A stretch of 64,000 bases of DNA from Eretmocerus hayati (Eukaryota; Arthropoda; Insecta; Hymenoptera; Aphelinidae), in assembly GCA_029851415.1 (NCBI GenBank), contig CM056742.1, positions 83,194,748-83,258,747 on the forward strand, given 5' to 3'. Each line of letters opens with the position of its first letter. Position 1 is the first letter of the stretch. Positions 34,304-45,921 of this stretch are shown piece after piece. The notes under the pieces were generated by a model. The model was not told the DNA's origin. It did not search any database and worked only from the letters and a program-made list of their open reading frames with translations. A program made the position numbers and the translations under genes.

Positions 34304-34780
34304 GGCATCTTGCATTTTTGACCCCCCAAAAAGAAGTTTCGGCAAATTCGATCGAATCGAGATGAGGAGGGTACAATTGGAAAGAAATTCCCGAAAACTG
34401 TTTTCATCTTGCGCAAATTGTTCGAAAGTCAGACGATTGTGTCTCTATGACGTCATACGGTGCAACTCATCTTACTGTCAAACAATTTGCGCAAGACGGA
34501 GGAAAGTCTTGGGATTCGTTCTTCAATCGCACAATACTTGTCTCGATTTGCTAAAATTTGCCAAACCTTTTCCCGAAGGGTTCAAAGAAATTGCAAGACG
34601 CCATACAATAGCGGCAGTCAACGACTTTGTCGGAGTGACGTCGCACAGCGCAAGTCATCAGATTTCCAAACAATTTGCGCGAGATGGAAACAATTTTTGG
34701 GGATTTTTTTCCAATTGCACCCTACCTATCTCGATTCGCTCGAATTCGCTCAACTTTTCTTCAAAAAAATGCAAGATACC
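34304..34780. mobile_element. MITE-like inverted-repeat element, TA target (477 bp)
   Basis: The ends are GGCATCTTGCATTTTT and, inverted, GGTATCTTGCATTTTT, each flanked by TA (34302-34303 and 34781-34782). Imperfect inverted arms of about 170 bp include GGTGCAATTGGAAA-like and TTGCGCAAATTGT-like blocks, so nearly the whole element can fold back. It is nested in satellite DNA. The TA duplication is compatible with a Tc1/mariner-mobilised element, but no transposase is present. Confidence 0.75.
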
Positions 34781-34782
34781 TA

Positions 34783-35480
34783 TTTTCGTAATTGAAACGG
34801 ATAGGACCGGATTGATGATCCCGATTGGTTTGTACAGAATCGGATTGGAATGGATCAGTGCATCGAGATTTCAATCCATTATACTGGCATCAGATTGGCT
34901 TGAATCACATGGGAGCAGTTCTAATTCACAGGATTGAGACGGATAAAATCGGATCGATTTGTATAGACTCGGATTGAAACGGCTTGGCCCATCGAGATTT
35001 CAATCCAATATATTGTCATTGGATTGGATTCAATCATATAGAAGCAGTACCAATCCTCAGCATTGGAACGGATAGGACCGGATGAATCCGGTTCGGTTTG
35101 GACAGAATCGGATTGAAATGGATCGGTGCATCGAGATTTCAATCTAATATACTGGCATTGAATTGGATTGAATCGCATTGGAGCAGTTCTTATTTATAGG
35201 ATTGAGACGGATAGAATTGAATTGATTGGGATTAGTTCGGATTGGTTCGGATTGGAATGGATTGGCGCATCGAGATTTCAATCAAATATATTGGCATTGG
35301 TTTGGATTGAATTGTATGAGAGCAGGTCTATTCTTCAGGATTGAGACGGATAGAATTGGATTGTTCCGGATTGGTTTGGATTGGAACGGATGAGCTCATA
35401 GCGATTTCTATACAATATACTGGCATTGAGAGGGATTGAGTCACATCGACCAATCCTAGTTTACAGGATTAGAACGGATA
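34783..35480 (+). repeat. ~130-140-bp tandem repeat, about five copies
   Basis: The phrase TCGAGATTTCAATCCAATAT recurs at about 34863, 34992, 35130, 35270 and (diverged) 35399. It is preceded by GATTGGTTTGGATTGGAATG-like and followed by CTGGCATTGGATTGGATTGA-like sequence. Confidence 0.85.
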
Positions 35481-35532
35481 AGAGTGGAATACCATTTTTG
35501 AGCATTGATTGGGATGCGCTTGATCAACGTAT

Positions 35533-36715
35533 TCTTGAACCGACTTTCATTGAAAGGTCTTTGCTCCTCCGAGATTCTTGCGGGATCTTTTCCAGCATGA
35601 TAACTGGATCATTTTCCTACGAGAATCAAGATATTTTGTCAATCCGTTTTTTTTAATTCCATTTTTTAAATTTCTGATCAATTCACTTATTTAAATCACA
35701 TTCATCAGACAAGTTTCTCAGGGTTCAACGTTCCAATTCTACAATAGCTGCTTCACTAAATGGTTAGCTACATGGCTGAGTTATCCTTTTGAGAGTTTTA
35801 GCAACTTGCGATTCTTGTTTTCCGTAATAACAATTCCATATGTGGCAGTCCCTGTGAATAATATACTGTTAGGGCAAGGGAATCCCAGTGTTGTTCATTT
35901 CAATCTATGAAATCTATTTCATTCATCATGTTTCTAATATCTCTCCAGATTTTCGCATAGTCATGATCACAATCAACATTTATCATCTTCCTCAAACAGA
36001 GAGATTAAGTCAAGGGATCCCAAGTAAAACTGAAAGGAAACGATTATAGTTCCTCACATGTGGCGAAAACTGTACTTACAAACAGCGTTTGAAAGCTCAG
36101 CACCATTTAGTATGGTCGGACGATACTTTGTATCGCTCCCAAGTGGCACTGAAATCGTGAACAGATTCTATTGCTCAATTGCTGGAAAACCCAAGCCATT
36201 CCTTGGTCATTTTGCAGAAGTCTGCTACGTGAAACATCACACCACGCACTTTCGGGGTGATTCTCACTCCCAAGTCAAGATATTTTCCACGGAGTGCAGA
36301 TATATTTTGCTCGAACGATGGATCTACTTCATTACCGAGACAACAGAAAAGCTTTAAACGTCGAGTTCTGGGTTATCAGAAAGTCGAAAACGGAGATTTT
36401 GTCTCGGTTAGCCGACTAACCATTAATGCTGCATTTGAGTAATTTTAACTGCAACTGTTGAGCATTTGGTTAAATTTACGAAGATTAGATGTGATTCACT
36501 GATCATCTTTCAGTTACAACGTTGAACCCTGGGAAACTTGACTAATGAATATGATTTCGATAAGTAAATCAATCAAAAATCGGGGAAATTGGATTTAAAA
36601 AACGGGTCGCAGAATATTTTGGTTCTTGTTGGAAAATGATCCTGGAATCATACTGGAGAGGATCCCACGAGAATCTCGGAGGAGCAAAGACCTTACAATA
36701 AAAGCCGATTCAAGA
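35533..36715. mobile_element. Long-TIR element (~1.18 kb)
   Basis: The left end (TCTTGAACCGACTTTCATTG onward) is matched by the inverted right end over about 115 bp, including AAGGTCTTTGCTCCTCCGAG, with scattered mismatches. The interior is AT-rich. It holds a 99-codon plus-strand frame (36058-36357) that I do not recognise. No target-site duplication could be confirmed. The inner part of the TIR shares TTCTTGTTGGAAAA with the element at 28669-29637. Confidence 0.75.
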
Positions 36716-36865
36716 GCACCGTGAAATTCAATCCAGTCGGATCTCGGAAAACGTGTTCCACATATGGAATAGAGCAGGATTTGAGGTTTCCCCTATCCGA
36801 TCCTATCCATCCTTTCCAGTGGAGTATGTACTTGAATGATCCCGTTACTTGATAGAAAAGAGAGA

Positions 36866-37071
36866 TGTAATGGATGCGCACCAGTAGGTGCTGCCATCAT
36901 GGTCAAATGTATGGAGTTGACCGGTGAGCGAGCAGACCACGCGAACCACACCGGTGGGCGCGAGCTCCCAAGTAGATATGTAAACAAGTAACTGTTTCTC
37001 GTGTTATAATAAATTATTTTAGTAGTAATGGGTGACTCGAATTATTCGTATATCGCCCAGACATTACACTA
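36866..37071 (+). repeat. Candidate solo LTR (~206 bp)
   Basis: The segment begins TGTAATGG and ends GACATTACA, so TGTAAT and ATTACA form the short terminal inverted repeat typical of LTRs. It contains an AATAAA in its right half. It lies directly before a tandem repeat. Flanking bases do not match, so a target duplication is not supported and the call is tentative. Confidence 0.35.
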
Positions 37072-37975
37072 TCTAAAATTGTTCACTTGGAAGGAACTAT
37101 ATGGATTTGTCTGATTTGAAAGGAACTATCCGAAAATTTCTGTTTTAAGGAGGAACTATCTATAAATTTTCGAATGAAAGGAACTATCTAGGATTGTTTA
37201 CTCGAAAGGAACTATCTGGATTCGCCTGATTTGAAAAGAACTATTTGAAAATATTCGTTTCAAGAAGGAGCAATCCGTGAATTCCTGGTTTAAAAAGAAC
37301 TATCTGTAAATTTTTGGTCGAAGGGAACTATCTGGATTTATCTGATATGGAAGGAACTATGTGAAAAATTTTGTTTCAGAGAAGAACAATCTGTGAATTT
37401 CTGATTTAAGGAGGTTCCTCTGGTAGAGGATTGACAGCGAGATTTTGATGAAATTCATAGTACTCGTTTATGATGCTGATATGAGACTTATACTGAATTT
37501 TTAAGACATAGGGTTACCTATGAACCGAGAAATCAACGTTTGATTTTTCGCGAATCCAACACGGCGTCTTATGGGAAATGCGTGCTCCCTGAACTCCCTC
37601 CACCATTTTCGGGTTGACTTAACAGCGAGTTTTTCATAAAAATTCTATGGCTGATAGAAAACATACGTAAGAATTACTTGAGAGAATAAAAACTTGAGTT
37701 GCTTACTTGTAACTATTAGAATATTGAGCAGTTTACGAAAAAGTCATGTGTCGACTCGAACGTGTCAATAGCACGCTATAGCAATACACGGCGAACGTAG
37801 AACATAGAGACAGACCGCTAACGGATTGCGGCAATTGATAGCGCACAGAAACTCGTCTGTTATCGTCTCAGACGGACTCTACCAGAGGAACCTCCTTAAA
37901 CGGAACTTCCTGTGAATTTCTGGTTGAAAAGGACTATCTGATGCTTTTCTGGTAGTTTCTTTCCGACCAAAAACT
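37072..37975 (+). repeat. Short tandem repeat with GGAACTATC core, interrupted by a MITE
   Basis: The core GGAACTATC recurs every 30-45 bp in three variants (followed by TGGATTTGTCTGATTTG, CGAAAATTTCTGTTT or TGTAAATTTTTGG), giving a compound unit of about 123 bp. The array is split at 37410-37895 by an inverted-repeat element. Confidence 0.75.
37410..37895. mobile_element. MITE with TTAA target duplication (486 bp)
   Basis: Perfect terminal inverted repeats GGAGGTTCCTCTGGTAGAG are bounded on both sides by TTAA (37406-37409 and 37896-37899). A TTAA duplication suggests mobilisation by a piggyBac-type enzyme. Outside the TTAA both flanks continue the GGAACTATC tandem repeat, which supports the boundaries. 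There is no coding capacity. Confidence 0.88.
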
Positions 37976-37989
37976 TTCAGATATTTCCT

Positions 37990-38460
37990 TTTCACCGGAA
38001 ATTTCGGAATAAATACATTTGAATCAGTTCTATCATTCAACCGGCGAGAGCAGTATTGGATTTCAATGCAGATCAATCAAACATAGACCTAATCTAGCTG
38101 AATCATGAATTGTAGATTTGAGATCACAACTGCCAATCGAATTCTATATTATTGACGAGGATTGACGTAAGCGAAGATAATCCAATATTGGTATTCAGCA
38201 TAGGATAGGATCCGGATGGGCAGATGAAAGGTTATCGCAGGTTCAATATGGTTTAATAAACCAATACGATATTAAAATCAATCTAATTGAATGATGGATC
38301 CTGTCTCCCACTGCTCTATTGAAATCAATGCTTCAGAAATTGATTCAATTTGCGAAATAATACTAGTTGTCTATGCTAATCGATCCCGAATAACAGGATT
38401 GAATTCGACCGATTCAACACTACTGTTTCAACATTCCTCAATTGAACCCAATAATTCTCT
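37990..38460 (+). repeat. Leader segment of the first 248-bp array (copy at 61.07 kb)
   Basis: The sequence from ATCATTCAACCGGCGAGAGC onward is repeated at about 61095-61460 with few differences: GTAGATTTGAGATCA, GCATAGGATAGGATCCGGAT and CTCCCACTGCTCTAT all recur in order. In both places it precedes the same satellite. Confidence 0.85.
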
Positions 38461-39960
38461 GCAGTACTGGTGCACGATAGCCTTGCTCATTCCTATCGGT
38501 CTCAATCATGAATGACGAGATTCGAATCATTATGCCTGGATTGATTCCAATCCTTTCCCAATCACTCATTGCGTCATTGACCAATCGAGATAAATACTAT
38601 AAGATCGGATTGGAATCGTGGATGCATGGTTATTCTATCCCTCTCAATACTCACAATCAGTACTGAACTCCTCTAGATTTTATATATTTGAATCGAATTC
38701 AATACTGCTGAGCAGGATTGGTACGGCCTGAGGATAAGTTTCGCTATAGGTCTGAATCCTGCCAGGCAGCATTGAATTGATTGCGTCAATCGATTCCAAT
38801 GATGACCCAATCACTCATTGCGTGATTGATCAATCGAGATACTACAGAATCGAATTGAAATCCTGGGTGCATGGTTATTCTATCCCTCTCAATTCTCACA
38901 ATCAATATTGAACTCTTCTAGATTTCATATATTTGAATCGGATTCGATACTGCTGAGTAGGATTGGTAGGGCCTGAGGATAAGTTCCGCTATAGGTCTGA
39001 ATCCTGCCAGGCAGCATTGAATTGACTGCGTCAATCGATTTTAATGATAACCCAATCACTCATTGCGTGATTAACCAATCGAGATGAATCTTACCGAATC
39101 GAATTGAGATCGTGGGTGCATGGTTATTCTATCCCTCTCAATTCTCACAATCAATATTGAACCCTTCTAGATTTCATATATTTGAATCGGATTCGATACT
39201 GCTGAGCAGGATTGGTACGGCCTGAGGATAAGTTTCGCTATAGGTCTGAATCCTGCCAGGCAGCATTGAATTGATTGCGTCAATCGATTCCAATGATGAC
39301 CCAATCACTCATTGCGTGATTGATCAATCGAGATAAATACTACAGAATCGAATTGAGATCCTGGGTGCATGGTTATTCTATCCCTCTCAGTTCTCACAAT
39401 CAATATTGAACTCTTCTAGATTTCATATATTTGAATCGGATTCGATACTGCTGAGTAGGATTGGTAGGGCCTGAGGATAAGTTCCGCTATAGGTCTGAAT
39501 CCTGCCAGGCAGCATTGAATAAACTGCGTCAATCGATTTCAATGATAACCCAATCACTCATTGCGTGATTAACCAATCGAGATGAATCTTACCGAATCGA
39601 ATTGAGATCGTGGGTGCATGGTTATTCTATCCCTCTCAATCCTCACAATCAACATTGAACTCTTCTAGATTTCATATATTTGAATCGGATTCAATACTGC
39701 TGAGCAGGATTGGTACGGCCTGAGGATAAGTTTCGCTATAGGTCTGAATCCTGCCAGGCAGCATTGAATTGATTGCGTCAATCGATTCCAATGATGACCC
39801 AATCACTCATTGCGTGATTGATCAATCGAGATGAATACTACAGAATCGAATTGAGATCGTGGGTGCATGGTTATTCTATCAGTCTCAATATTCACAATCA
39901 GTATTGAACTCTTTTAGATTTCATATATTTGAATCGAATTCAATACTGCTGGGCAGAGTT
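38460..39960 (+). repeat. 248-bp satellite array 1, dimeric higher-order pattern
   Basis: The phrase CCTGCCAGGCAGCATTGA recurs at about 38757, 39003, 39252, 39500 and 39750 (246-250 bp). Alternate units differ consistently: TTGGTACGG, GATGACCC and GATTGATC in one type; TTGGTAGGG, GATAACCC and GATTAACC in the other. This gives an A-B-A-B-A dimer of about 497 bp. Confidence 0.92.
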
Positions 39961-41590
39961 GGAACGGCCTGAATATGAGTTTCACTATTGGTCAGGTGAA
40001 TGGGTTATAAGGCCTGCAATGCTGGAAATCAGTATTGAAATCGATTGGATCGGATTGGGATCTCGATGTTCCCAGTACGGAAAGACAGCCCCGGAGTTGA
40101 TTGGGGCAGATAGCATTTCAAGTCCTGAATACTGACATCCATCATTCAGATATATTGACGTAGATAGAATATACGGTCTCCAATGCTAGAGGTCAGCATT
40201 GGGATCTATCGAGGCAGATAGGACTTTCAAATCCCAAACTGATATACAGCATTCGAATCTATTCGGGTGAATAGATTATCATTTCTGGAATGCTGGAAAT
40301 CAGTATTGATATCGATTAAAGTTGATTCAGATCTCGGGGTTCCCAATACTGGGAAACAGTATTGGAATCGATTGGGGCAGATAGGATTCCGAGTCCTCAA
40401 TACTGATATTCAGCATATAATTTGATTCAGGTGAATATCATATAAGGTCTGCAATGCTGAAAATCAGTATTGAGATCGATTGAAGCAGACTGAGAACTCG
40501 ATTTTCCCATACTAAGGAACAGTACTGGAATTGATTGGGGCAGATCGGATTCCAAGTCCTTAATACTGATATCCAGCATTCGATTCGATCTAGGTGAATA
40601 TAATATAAGGTCTACAATGGTGAAAATCAGTATTGAGATCGATTAGAGTGGGTCGAGATCTCGATGTTCCCAATACTCGAAAACAGTACTGAAATCGATT
40701 GGGGCAGATATGATTTCAAGTCCCCAATACTGACATTCAGCATTTATATCGATTAAGGACGATGAATAAACTCGTCAATGCTCATAGTCAGTATTGGAAT
40801 CGATTGAGGCCGATAGGATTCGAGTGGCTGATGCTAGGTGGCGTTTCGATGACCATCTCAGTTTGCATCCAAATATCATGGGATTGCTTTCTCGCAAGCG
40901 ACGGACCATCTCTTCTGTTCCTATATAAGACTGATGAGTGGCAGAACCTCCAAATAGTGTTTAGTTATGTAATGCGACGATATGTTAATGCGATCATGAT
41001 TATAATACGTATTGGATTGTATTGAAACCTCAGCTGTGATGTGAGTGATGTATATGTGAGACGTTGATTTGTAATAATGACTCAAAGTCAGTATTGAGGT
41101 CAATTGAGGTGGATTGAGATCTCGATGTTTCCGATACTGGGAAACAGTATTCGAATCTATTGAGGCAGATAGGATTTCAAAATTCCAATACTGATATCTA
41201 GCATTCAAATCGATTCAGATAAATAGGGTCTCCAATGCTTCCAGTCAGTATTAAGGTCGATTGATGCGGATTTGAGATCTCGATGTTTCCATAACGGAAA
41301 AACAGTGTTGGAATCGATTGAAGTAGATAGGACCCTATTATAGCATGTCAATGCTTTTTTATGGCAATGACACAGATTGGAATCGCGATATTCTATCAAG
41401 GCAATCAGCATTCATACCGATAGAACATCGACTTTCAAATACTGGCAGTGAGTATTGAGATTGATTGGCAATCTCACTTTCAATGCGAAAAGTCTGCATT
41501 GGTGAAGATTGATCTATACTGTTGGAATCATGATCAACATCATTGATCGTTATTGAACTCCAATCTCCTCCATCCTGAAAGTCATGTTTC
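39960..41590 (+). repeat. ~165-bp satellite derived from related sequence
   Basis: Blocks of the type GAGATCTCGATGTTCCCAATACTG recur near 40061, 40331, 40496, 40659, 41119 and 41276. They alternate with ATCAGTATTGAGATCGATT and TTGGGGCAGATAGGATT blocks. An ~200-bp non-satellite stretch interrupts the array at 40840-41040. Confidence 0.8.
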
Positions 41591-41599
41591 AAATTCATC

Positions 41600-42780
41600 A
41601 CAAGATTCTAGATTCAGAAGGATTAGATGTATTTCAATCGAATCCAATCGAACTTCTGCAGCAGAGAGTGTAAGATGATTTTATCATCCAAAGGTATGTT
41701 ACAGATCAATGTGTCATCTGTTGAGCCTGTGATATATAAGCAGGCTCATATATCAGTAGATCCGCGGAAACTTGCCCGGAACAAACTCAAAAATGGACGA
41801 AAGACAAAAGTGAGCTTCTGGGCTCGCAAGATGGGTTTTTTCACTCCTGATCTCATCTTTATTTAGGATCAAAACGCAAACAAATAGAAAGTTGAAAAAA
41901 TTTTTCTCAAGTTAAATCCTCAAGAGCTCAGCTCGAAATCGCAAATTGGCCACGGAATTGACGGCCATGGAATTGACATTCCATGTTTGTACAGCGAAAA
42001 CTGATCGGAGAGTTATCGGATTGCTTTCTCCGCTCTGATAAGTCTTTGGTATACCAAATACTCACGAAAATTCGAGTGAGATGCTGGATTGTCGATCTTT
42101 CAGACGTGTTGGTAGATGGCCACGGAATTGACACTCTTATTTACCCCGTCATTATTTCAAAGAAGAGTACGTCGCCACTTCTCGGAAGTGAAGCGATGGA
42201 TGTTTATACCGCAGCTGTTCGATAGTTTGAAGTGAGAGGATCAAAATAAGACCATCAGCGAACGCTTTCAAGTCGATAGACGCTCTTACGCAACACATAT
42301 AGCCAAAACCGTAATTTTGGCGCGAATTCGAGGACACAATGTATGCACAGCGTTAGGTAGGTAAAAGAGCTGGTCGCGACTCTCAATTTATAAAAACATG
42401 TTCAAAATGTTTCCAAATTGGATGTCTCCTTGTGGAGAAATCGTTTAGGAGTCGTATATCTTCATACCATGTACTTGAATGCCGAATTTAGGGGTGCGGA
42501 CAGGCCACGGAATTGACATTTCGGCCCTTATTTCGCACTTTTCGACCTTTAAACGTCCAGCTAGGTGTATTCTGACTTCTTGCTGTGAAAGAACACAAAA
42601 AATACATAGGAGAAGTGTTTTGCCCGATCGATTGAAAACGCGTAGATGCGGCAACAGGCCGGGGCACCTTGCGAGCAACTTTCCGCGGAACTACTCATAT
42701 ATGTAACACGCGGTTCGCAATATTAATCGTAGTGTAACTTTTGATTTGTATTGCAGGCGCCTTTGAAATCATCATTCATT
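41600..42780. other. Unassigned region with a dispersed GGCCACGGAATTGACA motif
   Basis: No conserved coding frame is visible. The 16-mer GGCCACGGAATTGACA or a one-base variant occurs near 41946, 42118 and 42503, with a related GGCCATGGAATTGACA at 41963. AT-rich sequence with a GATATATAAGCAGGCTC patch lies at 41730. Confidence 0.45.
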
Positions 42781-42995
42781 CCCTAGTAAAAGAGGCCGAG
42801 TCGGTGACCGAGACGAATGACCGAGTTGGTGTACGGAGTCGGTGACTGTTTCAGTTTCCCGACTCGGTCACTTCGCATGGAATGGCCCCAAATGCCACGA
42901 AACGAACAATGAATGATGAATTATCGTCAGAGGTTAATAGAAAAATAAAAAAAAAATAGAAGAAAAACATGCCCGGCTATTTTCACAATTTTGAC

Positions 42996-43066
42996 GCGAG
43001 TGGGGTTCGAACCTGCAATCTCTTGATTACGAGTCCAAGCACATGTGCCCGGGGCCAGCGAGACAT
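42996..43066 (-). ncRNA. tRNA-like Pol III unit, left arm of P1
   Basis: On the minus strand, CGCTGGCC (A-box region) leads through an anticodon-arm-like CTTGGACTCGTAATCAAG to GCAGGTTCGAACCCC (B box). An oligo-T run follows about 30 bases further. The anticodon-like triplet would be CGT. The acceptor stem does not pair, so it is tRNA-derived rather than a tRNA gene. Confidence 0.65.
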
Positions 43067-43776
43067 GTTACGAGAGAGGGCTTAGTGAGCGTACTTGGAG
43101 TGTGACTCATAGGAAGTAAGATCTGTTTATCATCAGTTTTATCATGAGTTGATCATAAACTCTGGCACCAGAGCACTGAGTCAAGCCGTAGCTAGGATGG
43201 GACTTGGAATATTTCTAGATCTGGCTGCTTGGCCGAGTCGGTTGACCGAGTCGGTTGACCGACTCGGTCAACCGAATTCAAATTTTCACGGGAAAGCAAC
43301 ACGCATAGGACTTGGAAATTTCCGAGATTTGGCTGGTTAACTACCGACACGTCACACCGACTCGGTCAACCGCATTCAAATTTTCGCGGGGAAGCAACAC
43401 GCATAAAACTAGGAAAATTTTCAAAATTTGACTGGTTAACCGACTCGGTGTTACTTTCCCGTAAAAATTTGGATTCGGTTGACCGAGTCGGTGTACCGTA
43501 TCGGAAGTTAACCAGCCAAATCTCGGAAATTTCCAAGTCCTATGCGTGTTGCTTTCTCGTGAAAATTTGAATTTGGTTGACCGAGTCGGTCAACCGACTC
43601 GGTCAATCAGCCAGATCTAGAAATATTCCAAGTCCCATCCTAGCTACGGTTTGACTCAGTGCTCTGGCGACAGAGTTTATGATGAACTCATGATAAAACT
43701 GATGATAAACAGATCTTAGGTACTTCCTATGAGTCACACTCTAAGTACGCTCACTAAGCCCCCTCTCGTAACATGT

Positions 43777-43845
43777 CTCGCTGGCCCCGGGCACATGTGC
43801 TTGGACTCGTAATCAAGAGATTGCAGGTTCGAACCCCACTCGCGT
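43777..43845 (+). ncRNA. tRNA-like Pol III unit, right arm of P1
   Basis: Mirror copy of the unit at 42996-43066, with CTCGCTGGCC, TTGGACTCGTAATCA and CAGGTTCGAACCCC. A T7 run follows at about 43872, a normal position for a Pol III terminator. The upstream leader contains GAGTCACACTCTAAGTACGC. Confidence 0.68.
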
Positions 43846-45047
43846 CAAAATTGTGAAAATAGCCGGGCATGTTTTTTTCTATTTTTTTTTAATTTTTCTA
43901 TTAACCTCTGACGATAATTTATCATTGATTGTTCGTCTCGTGGCCTTTGGGGCCATTCCATGCGAAGTGACCGAGTCGGGAAACTGAAACAGTTACCGAC
44001 TCCGTACACTGACTCGGTCAACCGTCTCGGTCACCGACTCGGCCTCTTTCAGTAGGGATAAATGTATTCTAGCACTCAAGGATTTAATCCTTTACAAGAA
44101 ACCCCATATGCCAAATGTCAGAACAAGTCAGAATTATTATCACAGATAGTCCCTTTTCACTCTGAGCCATCGATTTGTCCATATTTTCCGCCAGTGCTGC
44201 ATGGACCAAACTTCCAGGAAGTTGGCGCTCAGGGTCTAAACCGTGCAAAACTAATCACACAAAAATATCGCCCATACAAAACTGAACAATCAATCACGTA
44301 TGCAATTTTTTTGCCCGTTGCTTCGTTTTCGACTTATTTGCAAAAAACATTTGATCCTGGCGCCCGAGCGTCAAATTGCGATAATTTCGCAAAAACGCAG
44401 TCCAGAAAGATTCTGAAAAGACAAATCGTATGCAAATAATTTGCTCGTTCAGCACCCGTAGAGAAACTGGACAAATATGGCGAATTTCCTACAAAAGCTG
44501 AAATTAGTGGGTACACGACTGATCGTGACGTAATGCTGCATCTCCACTATCCACGGCGCACAGTCTCGTCTCGGGCATCGGCTGCTTGGATATGTGCCAT
44601 GTCGAGGGAATGGTGGCCAGTAGTTTGCTCCGACAGTGGTTTTGCGTTCAAACACTGAACCATCCCTCTTGGGAGATGACAGGGAATTGGTGAAGAGTTT
44701 GATTGATAAACAAGTGGTTTTGGGTTTATCTAGTGGTGTAAGCCCCCTCTCGCCGGCTCTTGCACTTTTCTCTTCGAAATACGAGCAGCCGACGCGTGAA
44801 ACAAAGCTGTGGACATAGAGTAGTGGAGACCCCTGCCTAAAAGAACCCCCCTTCATCTCAGACGACTCGCATGAGCCAAGCCGGCTCAGCTGTCTCAGAT
44901 CGCCGACTCGGCTCAACCGACTCGGCTCGATCTAGTTTTGTCAAAATTTGTGTCCAGATCGCAACGGAAAAAGCCAGTTGTATGAACAAAAGGTTTATTG
45001 ATAAGGGTGGACCAAAAAAAAACACCGGTGTGAGAAGTTCCGGCCGA

Positions 45048-45122
45048 GATCTGGGCGCTAACTCACGAACGATCAAATCGTCCGATCCGAAGTCCGACAC
45101 CTTGTCTTGGGGCCAGCGAGGA
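45048..45122 (-). ncRNA. tRNA-like Pol III unit, left arm of P2
   Basis: On the minus strand: CTCGCTGGCCCCAAGACAAG, GTCGGACTTCGGATCGGAC (anticodon-arm-like), then a degraded B box in GTTCGTGAGTTAGCGCCC. An oligo-T run of nine lies about 27 bases further (45014-45022). It is more decayed than the units in P3 and P4. Confidence 0.5.
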
Positions 45123-45219
45123 AGGTTAGAAGTCAAGTTGTAACAGGCTTATTCGGAGTGTGAGTCGCTATAGCTATTACATATAGAAAATATTAGTAAG
45201 CGTTGCGTCGTTACTCATA

Positions 45220-45870
45220 CCCTGTAAAAAATGTCGACGTGATTTTAGTACAACACGGTGAAAATACACCAAGAATTACAACACTCGATGTAGTGAAATC
45301 ACCACGCCGATGTGAAATCGTAGCGATGTGAAATGTAGCATTCAGTGTAGGTCCTTTTATTGCTACTACATTGAATGTAGCGATTTTAGTCTTCGGCGAT
45401 GGGATTCCACCTATCGTTGTGTGAAAATTACTCCGCGCGGTGCGAGGTCATGCGAAATTTGACGTGGCAGCATATTTTATGATGCTACGGCCGAGCAAGG
45501 TTAGGTTAGGTGAGGTCTAGGTGGCTCGCGCACACACGGCTGCTCCGAAACATCATTTTAATCGCTAATATTATGCGAATCGGCACTGTGTTTTTAAGTT
45601 CTGATCATAGAAATAGGAGATAGTTGCAGGATACTCTTCGTCGGTTATAAGCGATTCCCGTTTTGTTGATGGAATGATCCCGTCGCGTGGCCGCTGTCAA
45701 ATTCCTCACAGCCCGCGAGTCACGGCGGATCCAGACTACACTCCCGCGATGCGATTTTACTCTCGCGAGGTAAAATCACTACATACAATGTTGTAGCAAA
45801 AACGGAATCTACATTGAATGTAGCGATTTTACAACAGCGTGACAATTTCAAATCGGCATTTTTCACAGTG
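45220..45870. mobile_element. MITE at the inner edge of P2 (651 bp)
   Basis: The ends are CCCTGTAAAAAATGTCGACG and, inverted, CACTGTGAAAAATGCCGATT, imperfect but clearly related. TA flanks both sides. Internal inverted pieces (TACATTGAATGTAGCGATTT near 45368 and 45811) repeat. A GGTTAGGTTAGGTGAGG run resembling insect telomere repeats lies at about 45499. It contains no gene. Confidence 0.65.
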
Positions 45871-45920
45871 TATATATACACTTATACACTCAGTGAGCAT
45901 GCTCGTTATCATATATGGTG

Positions 45921-45921
<1 letters not shown>

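Larger units (their letters stand above)
42781..44057. mobile_element. Palindromic element P1 with paired tRNA-like units
   Basis: The whole 1.28 kb is one imperfect palindrome centred near 43419. The ends are CCCTAGTAAAAGAGGCCGAG and, inverted, CCCTACTGAAAGAGGCCGAG. Each arm contains a tRNA-like sequence pointing outward. The 9-mer CCGA(G/C)TCGG occurs 12 times (42796, 42859, 43233, 43246, 43259, 43357, 43440, 43482, 43581, 43594, 43971, 44033), concentrated near the ends and centre. No protein-coding capacity and no clear target duplication were found. Confidence 0.9.

Noticed and set aside
45497..45516. Telomere at this locus
   Set aside because: Only two to three TTAGG-like units inside a MITE; too short for a telomere or a clear internal telomeric array.
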